In this document: piece after piece, positions 1 to 9,341 of the stretch
Numbering within the stretch: the first letter of the stretch is position 1
How the letters are laid out: every line of letters begins with the position of its first letter
Source of the DNA: Muribaculaceae bacterium
Lineage (GTDB): Bacteria; Bacteroidota; Bacteroidia; Bacteroidales; Muribaculaceae
DNA: 49,418 bases
Reading direction: 5' to 3'
Assembly: GCA_910573745.1 (NCBI GenBank)
Contig: CAJSYI010000018.1
Location: forward strand, 1 to 49,418
The notes under the pieces: model-generated
What the model was told of the DNA's origin: nothing
Seen by the model: the letters and a program-made list of their open reading frames with translations, nothing else
Database searches by the model: none
Position numbers and translations under genes: made by a program

Positions 1-91
1 CCCCGGGGCATCGAGCCCCGGAGGATTTTACCCCAACCTCGGGGATCTCAGGCTCATACCTGCATGTCTCCACAGTCTTCGGACTGTTTAA
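1..91 (+). other. Non-coding stretch with several hairpins upstream of the WYL remnant
   Basis: No reading frame is convincing here. Three small hairpins are visible: a 7-bp stem at 3-9/15-21 with a 5-nt loop, CCCC/GGGG at about 36-45, and a 6-bp stem closed by a TTCG tetraloop at 72-87 that is followed by TTTA. The strand between 16 and 24 could pair either with 5-8 or with about 37-44, so alternative folds are possible. It could be the end of a lost gene or element, or an RNA leader. The window starts here, so the context is cut off. Confidence 0.3.
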
Positions 92-919
92 CATTCATTC
101 ATAATCTCAAACCCTCTGACCCGTCAATATTTTTCAGGACGCCACACCACGTTCAACCGCTGGCGCGACGCAATCTATGAGCAGTTCGGAATTATGATTG
201 ACTGTCAGAAAGTTGGCGGTTATCTCTATTATATCGCAAATCCTGAGGACATAGACGAAGATAACCTGAAAAAGTGGATGCTTGACTCCTTTGCAGTGGG
301 TAATATAATCGGCGAAAACCTCTCTCTTAAAGGTCGTATCGTAGTTGATGAGATACCATCAGGAAGAAAACATCTGACCACTCTGCTTGAGGCGATGAAA
401 GAGAATCGGGTGGTTGACATTTCCTATCGCCCTTTCAATAAATCTCATGGTTACACGTTCCCGATTGAGCCGTATTGCGTAAAGCTGTTTGAAAACCGGT
501 GGTATGTGCTCGGACACAACAACCGCGATGAAATCAAGATTTACGGTCTCGACCGTCTGGAAGAGGTCGAGATTACAGATGGGACTTATAAGCTGCCGAA
601 GGACTTTAATGCAGACGATTACTTTTCAACGGCTTACGGAGCAGTTATCGGCTATGATGTAAAACCTGAACGCATCGTGATACGTGCAAATGAAGACCAT
701 AAACATTATATGAAGTCGCTGCCCCTACACCACAGTCAGCGTCTTATTGAGGACTGCGGCGAGTACGCCGATTTCGAGCTGTACCTTTCTCCTACTTACG
801 ATTTTGTAATGAAGCTGCTTCAGGTCGGAGCAATGACAGAGATAATCAGCCCGCCATCACTTCGCAAGACAATGAAGGGGTGGATCTCAGATATGTACGA
901 ACTCTATAAAAACGATTGA
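92..919 (+). pseudogene. WYL-domain regulator, N-terminally truncated
   Basis: The protein from the ATG at 194 (241 aa) is a WYL-domain protein of the Bacteroidota type: IPSGR followed by the WYL fold (ENRWYVLGHN, then IYGLDRLEEVE), and a C-terminal extension with LPLHHSQ and LSPTYDF. Homologues carry an N-terminal helix-turn-helix of about 60-80 residues. Here the frame can be read upstream of 194 through GRHTTFNRWRDAIYEQFGI, the end of that DNA-binding part, but a TAA at 89-91 closes it and no HTH is visible further up. The gene has therefore lost its 5' end, by deletion or recombination. Translation from 194 could still give a ligand-sensing WYL domain without a DNA-binding domain. Family identity is near certain; loss of function is inferred. 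Confidence 0.75.
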
Positions 920-921
920 CC

Positions 922-999
922 ATGCAGGACTTTGTTGCAATTGATTTTGAAACCGCCAACGGACATCTCACTCCAAATCATTGCCATATCTCCAACTAA
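922..999 (+). pseudogene. Remnant of a DnaQ-like 3'-5' exonuclease
   Basis: Two bases after the WYL stop, an ATG opens a frame starting MQDFVAIDFETANGH. This is the start of the Bacteroidota DnaQ/epsilon-type exonuclease family, with the ExoI acidic pair in DFE. After about 15 codons the similarity ends, and a stop follows at 997-999 (25 codons in all). Only the first catalytic motif survives, so the piece cannot be an active nuclease. With the truncated WYL gene it forms a fragment broken at both ends. Confidence 0.6.
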
Positions 1000-1015
1000 C
1001 AATTAATGAAAAATA

Positions 1016-1738
1016 ATGAATACTAATGATTTAGAATCACGCGAAGCTGGAGCGGGCACCATACCAGTGAGCTTCAAAGTAATCGGAACCGGCTCCGGAG
1101 CAGCCGACATAATCGAAAAAGTGGAATCGTTCGGTTATGACTGTGTCGGATGTGTTGTCGCAGAGTCTCCCGGCGATTGCATTCCGGCGGATGAAGACAA
1201 AATGGCTATTATAGTGGCGCGTGATAACGAAGATGTAGCCAATGAGATAGCCAAGAATTATCATGACGCCGATGTCCTGACTATAGGACTGGTCTATGGC
1301 GCCGACTTCTCTTGCTACGACAGTGTCGCGACAGATGCAAGGCGCGAAGACTTTCCGGAGATAATAAAATCCTTGCTTCAGCCCATAGTCACCCAAGGAT
1401 ACATATGCTATGACTTTAATGACTTATGCACGATACTCCATAATTCCCGTTTCTTCAAAACTTTGACCACAGCCGGAAAAAGCGTTGAAGATGCCGTAGT
1501 CAATATGCAGAAGAATATGGAGAATGTCGTCGTTCAGAATATGGAATCCCTTTCTGCCCATCTATATTTCAACCGTGAAAGACAACCTGCCATAACGATG
1601 AATGACATGTCTCATCTTTCCAATATGCTATCCGAACTACCGAAATCGGTAAACGCAATATGGTCTGTGAATACTGATGACACATTGCCAGATGATATGA
1701 TCAGATTCACAACCATCCTGTCCGGGAAAGGATTATAA
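1016..1738 (+). CDS. Short divergent FtsZ/tubulin-superfamily protein lacking the GTPase signature
   Basis: 240 aa, much shorter than FtsZ (over 320 for the core). The N-terminus (about 18-35, FKVIGTGSGAAD) matches FtsZ strand S1 and the T1 loop. Residues 63-95 follow the FtsZ order strand, T4, helix, strand (MAIIVARD, then ANEIAK, then VLTIGLVYG), but the GGGTGTG loop is replaced by RDNEDV. ICYDFNDLCTIL at about 130-141 matches the T7 loop and keeps both acidic residues. The end (IWSVNTDDTLPDDMIRFTTI, then LSGKGL) matches the last strands of the FtsZ C-terminal domain. Much of the middle of the GTPase domain, including the H7 region, is missing. The gene lies alone after the decayed WYL/DnaQ fragment and converges on the AddB gene 28 bp away. 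Codon use looks more AT-rich than its neighbours, suggesting acquisition. Function unknown; GTP hydrolysis is doubtful. Fold assignment is by eye. Confidence 0.7.
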   Translation: MNTNDLESREAGAGTIPVSFKVIGTGSGAADIIEKVESFGYDCVGCVVAESPGDCIPADEDKMAIIVARDNEDVANEIAKNYHDADVLTIGLVYGADFSCYDSVATDARREDFPEIIKSLLQPIVTQGYICYDFNDLCTILHNSRFFKTLTTAGKSVEDAVVNMQKNMENVVVQNMESLSAHLYFNRERQPAITMNDMSHLSNMLSELPKSVNAIWSVNTDDTLPDDMIRFTTILSGKGL

Positions 1739-1766
1739 GATAGGTTTCTTTCCGAATCTATTCCAA

Positions 1767-4700
1767 TCAGCGGCCGCAGAGGGTACGGAAGCGGCAGTAG
1801 GTGCAGTTCTTCTCATTGTCGGTGGCGGTGAACGGCACGTCCGGATTCAGCAGCTCTTCTATGGTGCGCTTCACTGAATCCATAAACATGTCGTTGAAGT
1901 CAGTGCCGTCGTCAAGCGTCAATGCAAGATGATGCGCCAGCTCTTTGCCCTCAATCTTCGGTTCCACCACTCCTCCGGGCGATTGGGAAGTCTTCTCCTT
2001 CAGTATGCGGCTTATGTCGTATATCACCGTCTTTATCGGCCTGTCGGAACCACGGAACATATTGTGAAGGTTGGCATACAGCTGAAGCTGGAAAAGATGC
2101 TTGGCCTTGTAGGCGGCCTGCGCGGCATCTTCAGCCGTGTCGGCGACCGCATGCACCGATCCGGTCTTATAGTCGATGATACGAAGCACCGGGTCAAGTC
2201 CGTCAGGTTCAAGGCGGTCGAGGCGGTCGATGGTGCAGGTTATGTTCACTTCACGCTCGTCAGAAACCGTTATGGCCATATCCTCCCTGAATTCCACCCC
2301 GTGGATTATCAAAGGCGCATAACTGCGGTCGCGCTTCAGGACATTGCACACGAGGTCGGTCAGTATGTCGGCTGTCATATCCATATCCGGAGTCAGAGGC
2401 GCGTCAATCTTAGCGTCGTCTTTCGGAAAAAGCTCTCGGTTGATGTTGCGGCAGACATATGCCCTTATCCTCGCGCGGTCGGCAAGTATGCCGTCAATCA
2501 CAGACTCTGTGATTCTCACTCCCGCGTCAAGGAACCGTTCGCGCAGCCGTTCAGGCATATACACTTCCATAAGCGTATGATGGACTATGTTGCCTGTCAT
2601 AATAGGGTCAAGCCCCTCCTGAATCTCTTCCTGAATGTCCACACCCAGCACTTTCTCGTAATAGAACGACACCGGGCAAGCCAGATACTTCATCAGCGAA
2701 GAGGCCGAAAGATAGCGTCCCGACCCCTTTTCGGCATATTTGGCAAGCTTCGCGAGAGTTGCCTGGGACTTGGTGAACGACAACGAGGAGCGTTCCGTGC
2801 GTCCGATGCCGAAACGGTATTCCTCAAAACTCAGATTACCGTTGGAATACAGGTATTTCAGCTGATGTACATAGCGGGAGGCATCGCCGCTCTGCATACC
2901 GGAAGTGCGTGAATCATAGATCAGGCTTACGGTCTTGGCGCGGCATATAAGCCGGTAGAAATAATAAGCGAAGATGCTTTCGTCGTAAGAAGCCGACGGC
3001 ATCCCGAACGCCCGGCGAAGGTTGGCCGGGATGAACGACTTGGAGCGCATCTTGCGCGGAAATATACGTTCGTTCATCGAGGGGATTATGATATGCTCGA
3101 AGTCAAGGCAACGCGTCTCAAGCAATCCCATCACCTGCAGCCCGACGGTCGGCTCACCCTCGAAGTTCACCGTCTCTCCGGCGAGCATACGGTCGGTAAG
3201 CGAAAAGAAAGTGGTGTAGTCCATCTCTATGCCATGGCGGCCTATAGTGGCGGAAAGCCGCCGCAAAGCATCTGAATACACATCGATATAGTCAAGGTCA
3301 AGCCTGGCCTTGATGCGACCGTCGGCCCCCGGATTGCTGCGCAGTGCCGACGCTGCTGCCATAAGCGCGGAATCAAGGTATTCCCTTACGCTTTCCATTC
3401 CGGTCTGGCGCGTAAGAGGCCTTAAAAGAGCCTCGGCCTGAGGGCAGAAACGAATGATTTCGTCGGAAGTCAGCATGAACCTTCGCATCCGGGCGGCATA
3501 ACCCTTAAGCCGCATCACGGAATCCAGGCCACAGAGGGCCACAAGGAACGGATGGGAGAACAGCACGGAGACGTCTTTGGCGAGGAACAGCCATTCATCA
3601 CCAGACTGACGCTTGTGCCTCTGAAGCCGGCGGAGCAGCTGGACGTAGGCAGACGCCGAAGTGAGCTTGAGAGAGAAGCCCATCGTTATGTTCGCGTCAT
3701 TTATACCCTGCGGCAACGAATAAAGCATCGGGAGAAGCAGATTCTCGTCGGGAAGCACCACAGCCACCTTGGCCGAATCGAAGTCCTTTTCCGGAATCAG
3801 CGACCTCAAAAGGCCGATTTCCTTTCCGGCGATTTTAGTCTGCAAAGCGTTTGACGGCGATGAGATGATTTTGATTTCCGGAAGATTTCCTGAGGCATCG
3901 GCATCTCCGAGATCGGCCCATTCCGGAGAAGGGAACTGTTTGGCATCCTTAAGGATGAACTTTGCCGCCGAACAGGTCTTTTCCCTGAGCCACGGCGCGG
4001 AATCGTCCCAAAAGAAATCGGCAAAAGGCTCCTCCCGCCCGTCGATTTCAGTGCGGTATTTCTTAAGCTCCTGGAAAAACAGCCATTCGGCTTTAGTCAA
4101 GGCATTGAATCCGACAAATACAGCTTTGTCGCACCGCATCGCATCCGCGCCTTTTTCAAAAACCCGCTTCAATGCCAGCCTGTAAGACATTCCGGGATAG
4201 GAAAGCCCTTCTGCCTCAAGACGGGCATTAAGTTCATGGTAAAGAGGCGCAAGAGATTGCCAAAGCATTATGAACCTGTCCTTTATCCCAGTCTCGCGCT
4301 TGTTTTCGGCATCCGAGCTGTAGGCGTATGATTTCCAGAAACGGTCGAATCCCTCTTTATATGCAGGCTCACCGAAATATTCAGCCATGACTTCCCTCTG
4401 TTCATCAGTGAGATAGTCGGTCTCTATTTCGCGGAAGTCGCGGACGTTCTTGAAGATTTCGTCGGCATTGACGCAATACAGGTCAACGTCGTTGAAATCG
4501 GCCAGCACTACATCGCCCCATGACCTGAACGAATCAATGTCAGCAATCTTCTCAGGAGCCACGCCTTCTCTGATCTGCATATCCCGATAAGCGTCATAGA
4601 GCGTGAAAAGCAGGTCTATGCGATTGTCGGGGATTCTGCCGGAAAGCTCTGCGGCAAGATCAGAAATGGTTGTTATGTCGGGAGACATCATAATGCGGTC

Positions 4701-4880
4701 GGCTACCGCGTCTTTGAGATAGCCACGAAAAAACGTGCCGCTGCGACGGCTCGGGAAAACGAACCGGAAGCGCGACATATCGGCATACCGGGCGGCGTAC
4801 GCCTCGGCCAAGGCTTGCAGGAACGGCTTCATTTGCTTCAAAAGACCCGGCTCAAATCCACCGGTCTTAGTGTCGTACAT
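1767..4880 (-). CDS. addB: AddB-like PD-(D/E)XK nuclease (recombination/repair exonuclease subunit)
   Basis: 1037 aa, the size of AddB/RexB-type subunits. The N-terminus has a degenerate nucleotide-binding segment (FVFPSRRSGTFF) without a Walker A lysine, followed by an inactive helicase-like body. The C-terminal nuclease shows GNIVHH, then IIDYKTG with the catalytic Asp/Lys. The cluster cysteines are visible as one Cys before the domain (ACPVSFYYEK) and three at the very end (CTYCRFRTLC), the pattern of the AddB Fe-S staple. Known role of the family: end resection of double-strand breaks with the AddA helicase-nuclease. No addA homologue lies next to it in this window. The start could also be the internal Met at 4832 (MKPFLQ), which fits homologues better. 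It is divergent from the fumarase gene. Confidence 0.85.
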   Translation of the reverse strand: MYDTKTGGFEPGLLKQMKPFLQALAEAYAARYADMSRFRFVFPSRRSGTFFRGYLKDAVADRIMMSPDITTISDLAAELSGRIPDNRIDLLFTLYDAYRDMQIREGVAPEKIADIDSFRSWGDVVLADFNDVDLYCVNADEIFKNVRDFREIETDYLTDEQREVMAEYFGEPAYKEGFDRFWKSYAYSSDAENKRETGIKDRFIMLWQSLAPLYHELNARLEAEGLSYPGMSYRLALKRVFEKGADAMRCDKAVFVGFNALTKAEWLFFQELKKYRTEIDGREEPFADFFWDDSAPWLREKTCSAAKFILKDAKQFPSPEWADLGDADASGNLPEIKIISSPSNALQTKIAGKEIGLLRSLIPEKDFDSAKVAVVLPDENLLLPMLYSLPQGINDANITMGFSLKLTSASAYVQLLRRLQRHKRQSGDEWLFLAKDVSVLFSHPFLVALCGLDSVMRLKGYAARMRRFMLTSDEIIRFCPQAEALLRPLTRQTGMESVREYLDSALMAAASALRSNPGADGRIKARLDLDYIDVYSDALRRLSATIGRHGIEMDYTTFFSLTDRMLAGETVNFEGEPTVGLQVMGLLETRCLDFEHIIIPSMNERIFPRKMRSKSFIPANLRRAFGMPSASYDESIFAYYFYRLICRAKTVSLIYDSRTSGMQSGDASRYVHQLKYLYSNGNLSFEEYRFGIGRTERSSLSFTKSQATLAKLAKYAEKGSGRYLSASSLMKYLACPVSFYYEKVLGVDIQEEIQEGLDPIMTGNIVHHTLMEVYMPERLRERFLDAGVRITESVIDGILADRARIRAYVCRNINRELFPKDDAKIDAPLTPDMDMTADILTDLVCNVLKRDRSYAPLIIHGVEFREDMAITVSDEREVNITCTIDRLDRLEPDGLDPVLRIIDYKTGSVHAVADTAEDAAQAAYKAKHLFQLQLYANLHNMFRGSDRPIKTVIYDISRILKEKTSQSPGGVVEPKIEGKELAHHLALTLDDGTDFNDMFMDSVKRTIEELLNPDVPFTATDNEKNCTYCRFRTLCGR

Positions 4881-5021
4881 TTGTAAGACACTCTTATTGA
4901 AGCAAAGTTACAAAAAAGAGAGCATTCCTGCAAACGCTCCCGGGCACTGACTACATAAGGACATACAAAAACACGGAAAATTTAAACCGGCTCTTATTAT
5001 GCCGAATCGGAGAAAAATTAG

Positions 5022-5029
5022 TAATTTCG
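5022..5029 (+). promoter_or_regulatory. Putative -7 element for the fumarase gene
   Basis: TAATTTCG, one base off the TAnnTTTG consensus, lies about 70 nt before the fumarase start. No clear TTTG is seen 19-20 nt upstream, so the call is weak. Confidence 0.4.
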
Positions 5030-5099
5030 CAGCGTAAACGCAGCCTGCTTCCAGGGAAGCCCTGCTATGACCGAAGACAATAACTTAACACTCTAATAT

Positions 5100-6737
5100 A
5101 TGGCAACCAAACCCTTTCATTATCAGGAGCCGTTTCCTCTCGGCCCTGACACCACAGAGTACCAGCTCATCACAAAAGACTATGTGAAGGTGGAGAACTG
5201 GAACGGCCACGAGATGCTCGTGGTTGACCCCGAAGCCCTGACTGTGATAGCCAACGTGGCTTCACACAACTGTTCGTTCATGCTCCGCCGCGAGCACAAC
5301 GAGATGGTGGCTAAGATTCTTTCCGACCCGGAGGCTTCGGAAAACGACAAGTTCGTGGCCCTCACCATGCTCCGCAACGCCGAAGTGTCAGCCAAAGGCG
5401 TGCTTCCTTTCTGCCAGGACACCGGCACAAGCATCTGCGCGGCATACAAAGGCCAGCAGGTATGGACGGGATGCGACGACGAGGAGAAGATTTCCCACGG
5501 CGTATACAAGACTTACACCGAAAACAATCTCCGCTACTCGCAGAACGCGCCTCTGACCATGTATGAAGAGGTGAACACCGGCTGCAACCTCCCGGCCCAG
5601 ATCGACATACACGCCACAGAAGGCGACGAGTACAAGTTCCTGTTCGTGGCTAAGGGCGGCGGCTCCGCCAACAAGACATATCTCTATCAGGAGACAAAGG
5701 CCATCCTCAACCCCAAGACGCTCGTTCCTTTCCTCATCGAGAAGATGAAGACGCTCGGAACCGCAGCATGCCCGCCCTACCACATCGCGTTCGTGATCGG
5801 CGGCACTTCGGCTGAGGCCAACCTTGCCGCAGTGAAGAAGGCTTCAGTGAAGTATTACGACAACCTCCCCACCACCGGCAACGAATACGGCCGCGCATTC
5901 CGCGACGTGGAGCTGGAGAAGGAACTTCTTAAGGCTGCGCAGTGCATCGGTCTCGGAGCACAGTTCGGCGGCAAATACTTCGCACACGACATCCGCGTGA
6001 TTCGTTTGCCGCGCCACGGCGCTTCCTGCCCCGTAGGAATGGGCGTAAGCTGCTCTGCCGACCGCAACGTGAAAGCGAAAATCAACCGCGAAGGCCTTTG
6101 GGTGGAGAAGCTCGACGAATTCCCCGGACAGCTCATCCCCGAAGCGTTCCGCAACCAGGGCGAAGGCGAAGTGGTGAAAATCGACCTCGACCGTCCGATG
6201 CCTGAAATCCTTGCCGAGCTTGACAAATATCCCGTAAGCACGCGCCTCTCGCTCAAAGGCACCATCATCGTGGGCCGCGACATCGCGCATGCAAAAATCA
6301 AGGAACGCCTCGATGCCGGCGAGCCGATGCCCCAATACCTCAAAGACCATCCCATCTACTACGCCGGCCCGGCCAAGAAGCCGGAAGGCATGCCCTCAGG
6401 CTCGTTCGGCCCGACCACTGCTGGCCGTATGGACTCATATGTTGACCAGTTCCAGGCCGCAGGCGGTTCGATGGTGATGATTGCAAAAGGCAACCGCAGC
6501 CAGCAGGTTACCGACGCATGCCACAAGCACGGCGGCTTCTACCTCGGCTCAATCGGCGGCCCGGCAGCGATCCTCGCCCAAGACTCCATCAAGAATGTCG
6601 AACTCCTCGAGTACCCCGAACTGGGCATGGAAGCCATCTGGAAAATCGAAGTGGAAGACTTCCCGGCATTCATCCTCGTGGACAACAAAGGCAACGACTT
6701 CTTCAAGCAGCTCAAACCCCGCTGCCCGCTCTGCTGA
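5100..6737 (+). CDS. fumB: Class I fumarate hydratase ([4Fe-4S])
   Basis: 545 aa, full length for the iron-sulfur class I fumarases (FumA/FumB type). It interconverts fumarate and malate in the cytoplasm; in Bacteroidales it works in the reductive branch that leads to succinate. Cysteines at 105 (PFCQDTGT), 224 (TAACPPYH) and 318 (GVSCSADR) fall exactly where the cluster ligands of E. coli FumA lie. The C-terminal beta domain is present ([13 protein letters not shown], then IAKGNRS). Codon use is strongly biased towards C/G-ending codons, as in highly expressed genes. It is a single-gene unit: a promoter-like element upstream and a strong terminator 30 bp after the stop. Whether to call it fumA or fumB is only a naming matter. 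Confidence 0.95.
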   Translation: MATKPFHYQEPFPLGPDTTEYQLITKDYVKVENWNGHEMLVVDPEALTVIANVASHNCSFMLRREHNEMVAKILSDPEASENDKFVALTMLRNAEVSAKGVLPFCQDTGTSICAAYKGQQVWTGCDDEEKISHGVYKTYTENNLRYSQNAPLTMYEEVNTGCNLPAQIDIHATEGDEYKFLFVAKGGGSANKTYLYQETKAILNPKTLVPFLIEKMKTLGTAACPPYHIAFVIGGTSAEANLAAVKKASVKYYDNLPTTGNEYGRAFRDVELEKELLKAAQCIGLGAQFGGKYFAHDIRVIRLPRHGASCPVGMGVSCSADRNVKAKINREGLWVEKLDEFPGQLIPEAFRNQGEGEVVKIDLDRPMPEILAELDKYPVSTRLSLKGTIIVGRDIAHAKIKERLDAGEPMPQYLKDHPIYYAGPAKKPEGMPSGSFGPTTAGRMDSYVDQFQAAGGSMVMIAKGNRSQQVTDACHKHGGFYLGSIGGPAAILAQDSIKNVELLEYPELGMEAIWKIEVEDFPAFILVDNKGNDFFKQLKPRCPLC

Positions 6738-6766
6738 CACAAAATATAATCTGGTTATAAAACACG

Positions 6767-6807
6767 GCAGTCTCTTAGGCATTCCCGCCTAAGAGACTGC
6801 TTATTTG
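6767..6807 (+). terminator. Intrinsic terminator after fumarase
   Basis: Perfect 14-bp stem (6767-6780 with 6787-6800), 6-nt loop, followed by TTATTTG. Confidence 0.85.
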
Positions 6808-6911
6808 TATGTCTATGCTCATTCTCCTTGTGAATGTGCGTCCAGACGTGCAGGCTCCGTGAGGAAGCCGCAGGTCAAGAAGCCATAAACATCAAAAACC
6901 TCCTTCATATT

Positions 6912-8702
6912 TCACCCCTCTTTCTCCATCAGTTCGAGAAGTCGCATTTCGGCCTCGTCGGTCTCATCCGCAATCATCTGCAGACGACTGCCTATCTCAC
7001 CGATGCGGTTATGGTCGCTGATTCCGGAATTGAGTTCCTGTTCAAGCGTCTCCTTCTCTGAAGCAAGCTTGTCAAGCGCAGCCTCAAGCTGCTCCATCTC
7101 GCGTTTCTCCTTGAAGGTCAGCCTTGCTTTCTGCTCACGCGGCCTCTCCCTGCGGTTCGGCTCCGCCGGACGGGACTCGGCGGCGGCGACCCTCGCGGCC
7201 TTCTCTTCCGCCTTCACCGCCTCCCTGTAGTCGGAATAGTCGCCAGGGAAATCGCGCACCACGCCATTGCCCTTGAAGACGAAAAGATGGTCTACAATCC
7301 GGTCGAGAAAGAAACGGTCATGGCTCACGACAATAAGGCAACCTTTGAAGTTGGCAAGATAATCCTCAAGCACAGTGAGGGTCATAATGTCAAGGTCGTT
7401 GGTCGGTTCGTCGAGGATAAGGAAATTCGGACGGCGCATCAGGACTGTGGCCAGATAAAGCCGACGACGCTCGCCCCCGCTGAGCTTGTAGATATATTTC
7501 TGCTGGGCGGCAGGCGTGAACAGGAAATGCGAAAGGAACTGAGAAGCGGAAAGACGTGTCTTTTCGTCGAGCACCACCTCCTCAGCTATCTCGCGCACAG
7601 CGTCTATCACCTTCTTCTTCTCGTCGAAACCGGTCATCCCTTCCTGACTGTAATATCCCCACCGGACGGTCTCGCCGATGTCGAAATGCCCTGCATCCGG
7701 CTGCAGACGGCCAAGAAGGAGCTTGATGAACGTTGACTTCCCGGCACCGTTGTCGCCCACGATTCCCACACGTTCGTAACGCGCGAAGACATAGCTCCAG
7801 TCGTCGAGTATTCGGATGTCGCCGAAAGCCTTCGACACGTTGTGCGCCTCAAAAATCTTTGAACCTATATATGACGACTTCACATTCAGGCTGACGTTCC
7901 TTTCGCGCAGATCGACATGGCTTCGCTTCTCAAGGTCGTGGAAATTGTCAATCCTGTATTTGGCCTTCGAGCCGCGCGCCTGAGGCTGGCGTCGCATCCA
8001 TTCAAGCTCTGTGCGCAAGAGGTTCTTCACCTTGGCAAGCTCAGCCGAGAGGCTTTCCATACGCTCCTCGCGCTTACGCAGATAATATGAGAAATTGCCC
8101 TCGTAAGTGTAGGTCTGCATACGGTCGATCTCCATTATCTTTGTACAGACACGGTCAAGGAAATAGCGGTCATGGGTTACCATCAGCAACGTTGTCTTGC
8201 TGCGGGTCAGGTAGTCCTCAAGCCATTCTATGACAGCAATGTCAAGATGATTGGTAGGCTCGTCGAGAAGAAGCATGTCAGGCTCGCCGAGAAGCACGCG
8301 CACTATGGCCACGCGCTTCTGCTGACCGCCGGAAAGCGTTGACATACGTGCCGAAAAATCATGCAGGCCAAGGACACCGAGCATCGATTTCGCACGGTCT
8401 TCAATATTCCAGTCCTCGTGTCCGCGTTCCGGAGGCATAGCGGCGTCAAGGACGGTCTGGTCAGGGCTGAACACCGGGGTCTGCTCCAGATAGCCGACCT
8501 TCAGGTCGTTGCGATAAACCACAGACCCGCCGTCGGGCGATTCATGCCCGGCAAGTATGCTGAGAAGGGTGGACTTGCCAGCTCCGTTGTGGGCAACAAG
8601 CCCTATTTTGTCGCCTTGGAAAACGCCGAATGTAACATCGGCGAAAAGCAGCCTGTCGCCAAACGATTTTGACAGGCCCTCCACCTGAAGATAACTGACC
8701 AT
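6912..8702 (-). CDS. uup: ABC-F family ATPase, Uup-like
   Basis: 596 aa with two ABC domains and no membrane segments. First domain: Walker A AHNGAGKST, signature LSGGQQKRVA, Walker B LLLDEPTNHLD. Second domain: GDNGAGKST, LSGGERRRLY, LILDEPTNDLD. The linker between them is charged and helical, as in ABC-F proteins. The last 70 or so residues (LTFKEKREMEQLEAAL and onward) form a coiled coil like the Uup C-terminal DNA/ribosome-binding domain. ABC-F proteins act on the ribosome and E. coli Uup also affects transposon excision; which role applies here cannot be read from sequence. It lies downstream of ridA on the same strand, with a hairpin in between. Confidence 0.9.
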   Translation of the reverse strand: MVSYLQVEGLSKSFGDRLLFADVTFGVFQGDKIGLVAHNGAGKSTLLSILAGHESPDGGSVVYRNDLKVGYLEQTPVFSPDQTVLDAAMPPERGHEDWNIEDRAKSMLGVLGLHDFSARMSTLSGGQQKRVAIVRVLLGEPDMLLLDEPTNHLDIAVIEWLEDYLTRSKTTLLMVTHDRYFLDRVCTKIMEIDRMQTYTYEGNFSYYLRKREERMESLSAELAKVKNLLRTELEWMRRQPQARGSKAKYRIDNFHDLEKRSHVDLRERNVSLNVKSSYIGSKIFEAHNVSKAFGDIRILDDWSYVFARYERVGIVGDNGAGKSTFIKLLLGRLQPDAGHFDIGETVRWGYYSQEGMTGFDEKKKVIDAVREIAEEVVLDEKTRLSASQFLSHFLFTPAAQQKYIYKLSGGERRRLYLATVLMRRPNFLILDEPTNDLDIMTLTVLEDYLANFKGCLIVVSHDRFFLDRIVDHLFVFKGNGVVRDFPGDYSDYREAVKAEEKAARVAAAESRPAEPNRRERPREQKARLTFKEKREMEQLEAALDKLASEKETLEQELNSGISDHNRIGEIGSRLQMIADETDEAEMRLLELMEKEG

Positions 8703-8723
8703 ATAATTATTTTTAAACGGACG

Positions 8724-8760
8724 TAGGGGATTTAAAGCCGCAATGTCTTTAAATCCCCTA
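8724..8760 (-). terminator. Hairpin between ridA and the ABC-F gene, probable terminator
   Basis: Perfect 14-bp stem (8724-8737 with 8747-8760) with a 9-nt loop, 26 bp after the ridA stop and 22 bp before the ABC-F start. The T-rich tail (TTTAAAAAT) begins a few bases after the stem, so termination may be partial. It could also shape ABC-F expression. Confidence 0.6.
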
Positions 8761-8786
8761 TACCTTTAATCCTAAAAACCAAAGCC

Positions 8787-9161
8787 TCAAACAGCGGCGA
8801 TTACTTCTATCTCCACAAGGGCCTTCTTCGGAAGCTCCTTCACGGCGAAAGCGCAACGTGCAGGATAAGTCTTCTGGAATTCCTGGCCGTAAACCTCGTT
8901 CATCGGGCCGAAAAGCTCCATATCTGCAAGGAACACGGTTGTCTTGACCACATTGTCGAGCGTGGCACCGGCCTCGGCGAGTATGGCCTTCACGTTGTCG
9001 ATAGACTGCTTTGTCTGGGCCTTGATGTCGGCAGGCATCTCACCGGTCTCTGCATTGATAGGGAGCTGTCCGCTCACGAAAATGAGGTTGCCTGTCTGGA
9101 TGGCCTGGCTATAAGGGCCGATTGCGCCGGGAGCCTTTGAGGAATTGAGTTCTTTCTTCAT
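8787..9161 (-). CDS. ridA: RidA family reactive intermediate/imine deaminase
   Basis: 124 aa, full length for RidA (YjgF/YER057c/UK114). Known role: hydrolysis of reactive enamine/imine intermediates made by PLP enzymes such as threonine dehydratase. Visible family features: APGAIGPYSQAI at the N-terminus, FVSGQLP, the central NVKAILAEAG helix, PARCAFAV carrying the substrate-binding Arg, and the ending VEIEVIAA. It is a small trimeric cytoplasmic enzyme by family. It sits alone between a TPR protein and a terminator-like hairpin. Confidence 0.95.
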   Translation of the reverse strand: MKKELNSSKAPGAIGPYSQAIQTGNLIFVSGQLPINAETGEMPADIKAQTKQSIDNVKAILAEAGATLDNVVKTTVFLADMELFGPMNEVYGQEFQKTYPARCAFAVKELPKKALVEIEVIAAV

Positions 9162-9341
9162 TTCAGATTATGATTTTGATGTTTCAATATTCTTGTGCAA
9201 AGTTAGCATTTCGCCGCCACACCGCCAAACAAAAAATCGCAGCATCCACTATCCGGCTGATAAGCAGATGGCAAAAACCAACGTACAGACAAACCGAAGT
9301 TGTTTCAGCGTCGATATGCCGGCTGAGCAAGGAAGGCATAC

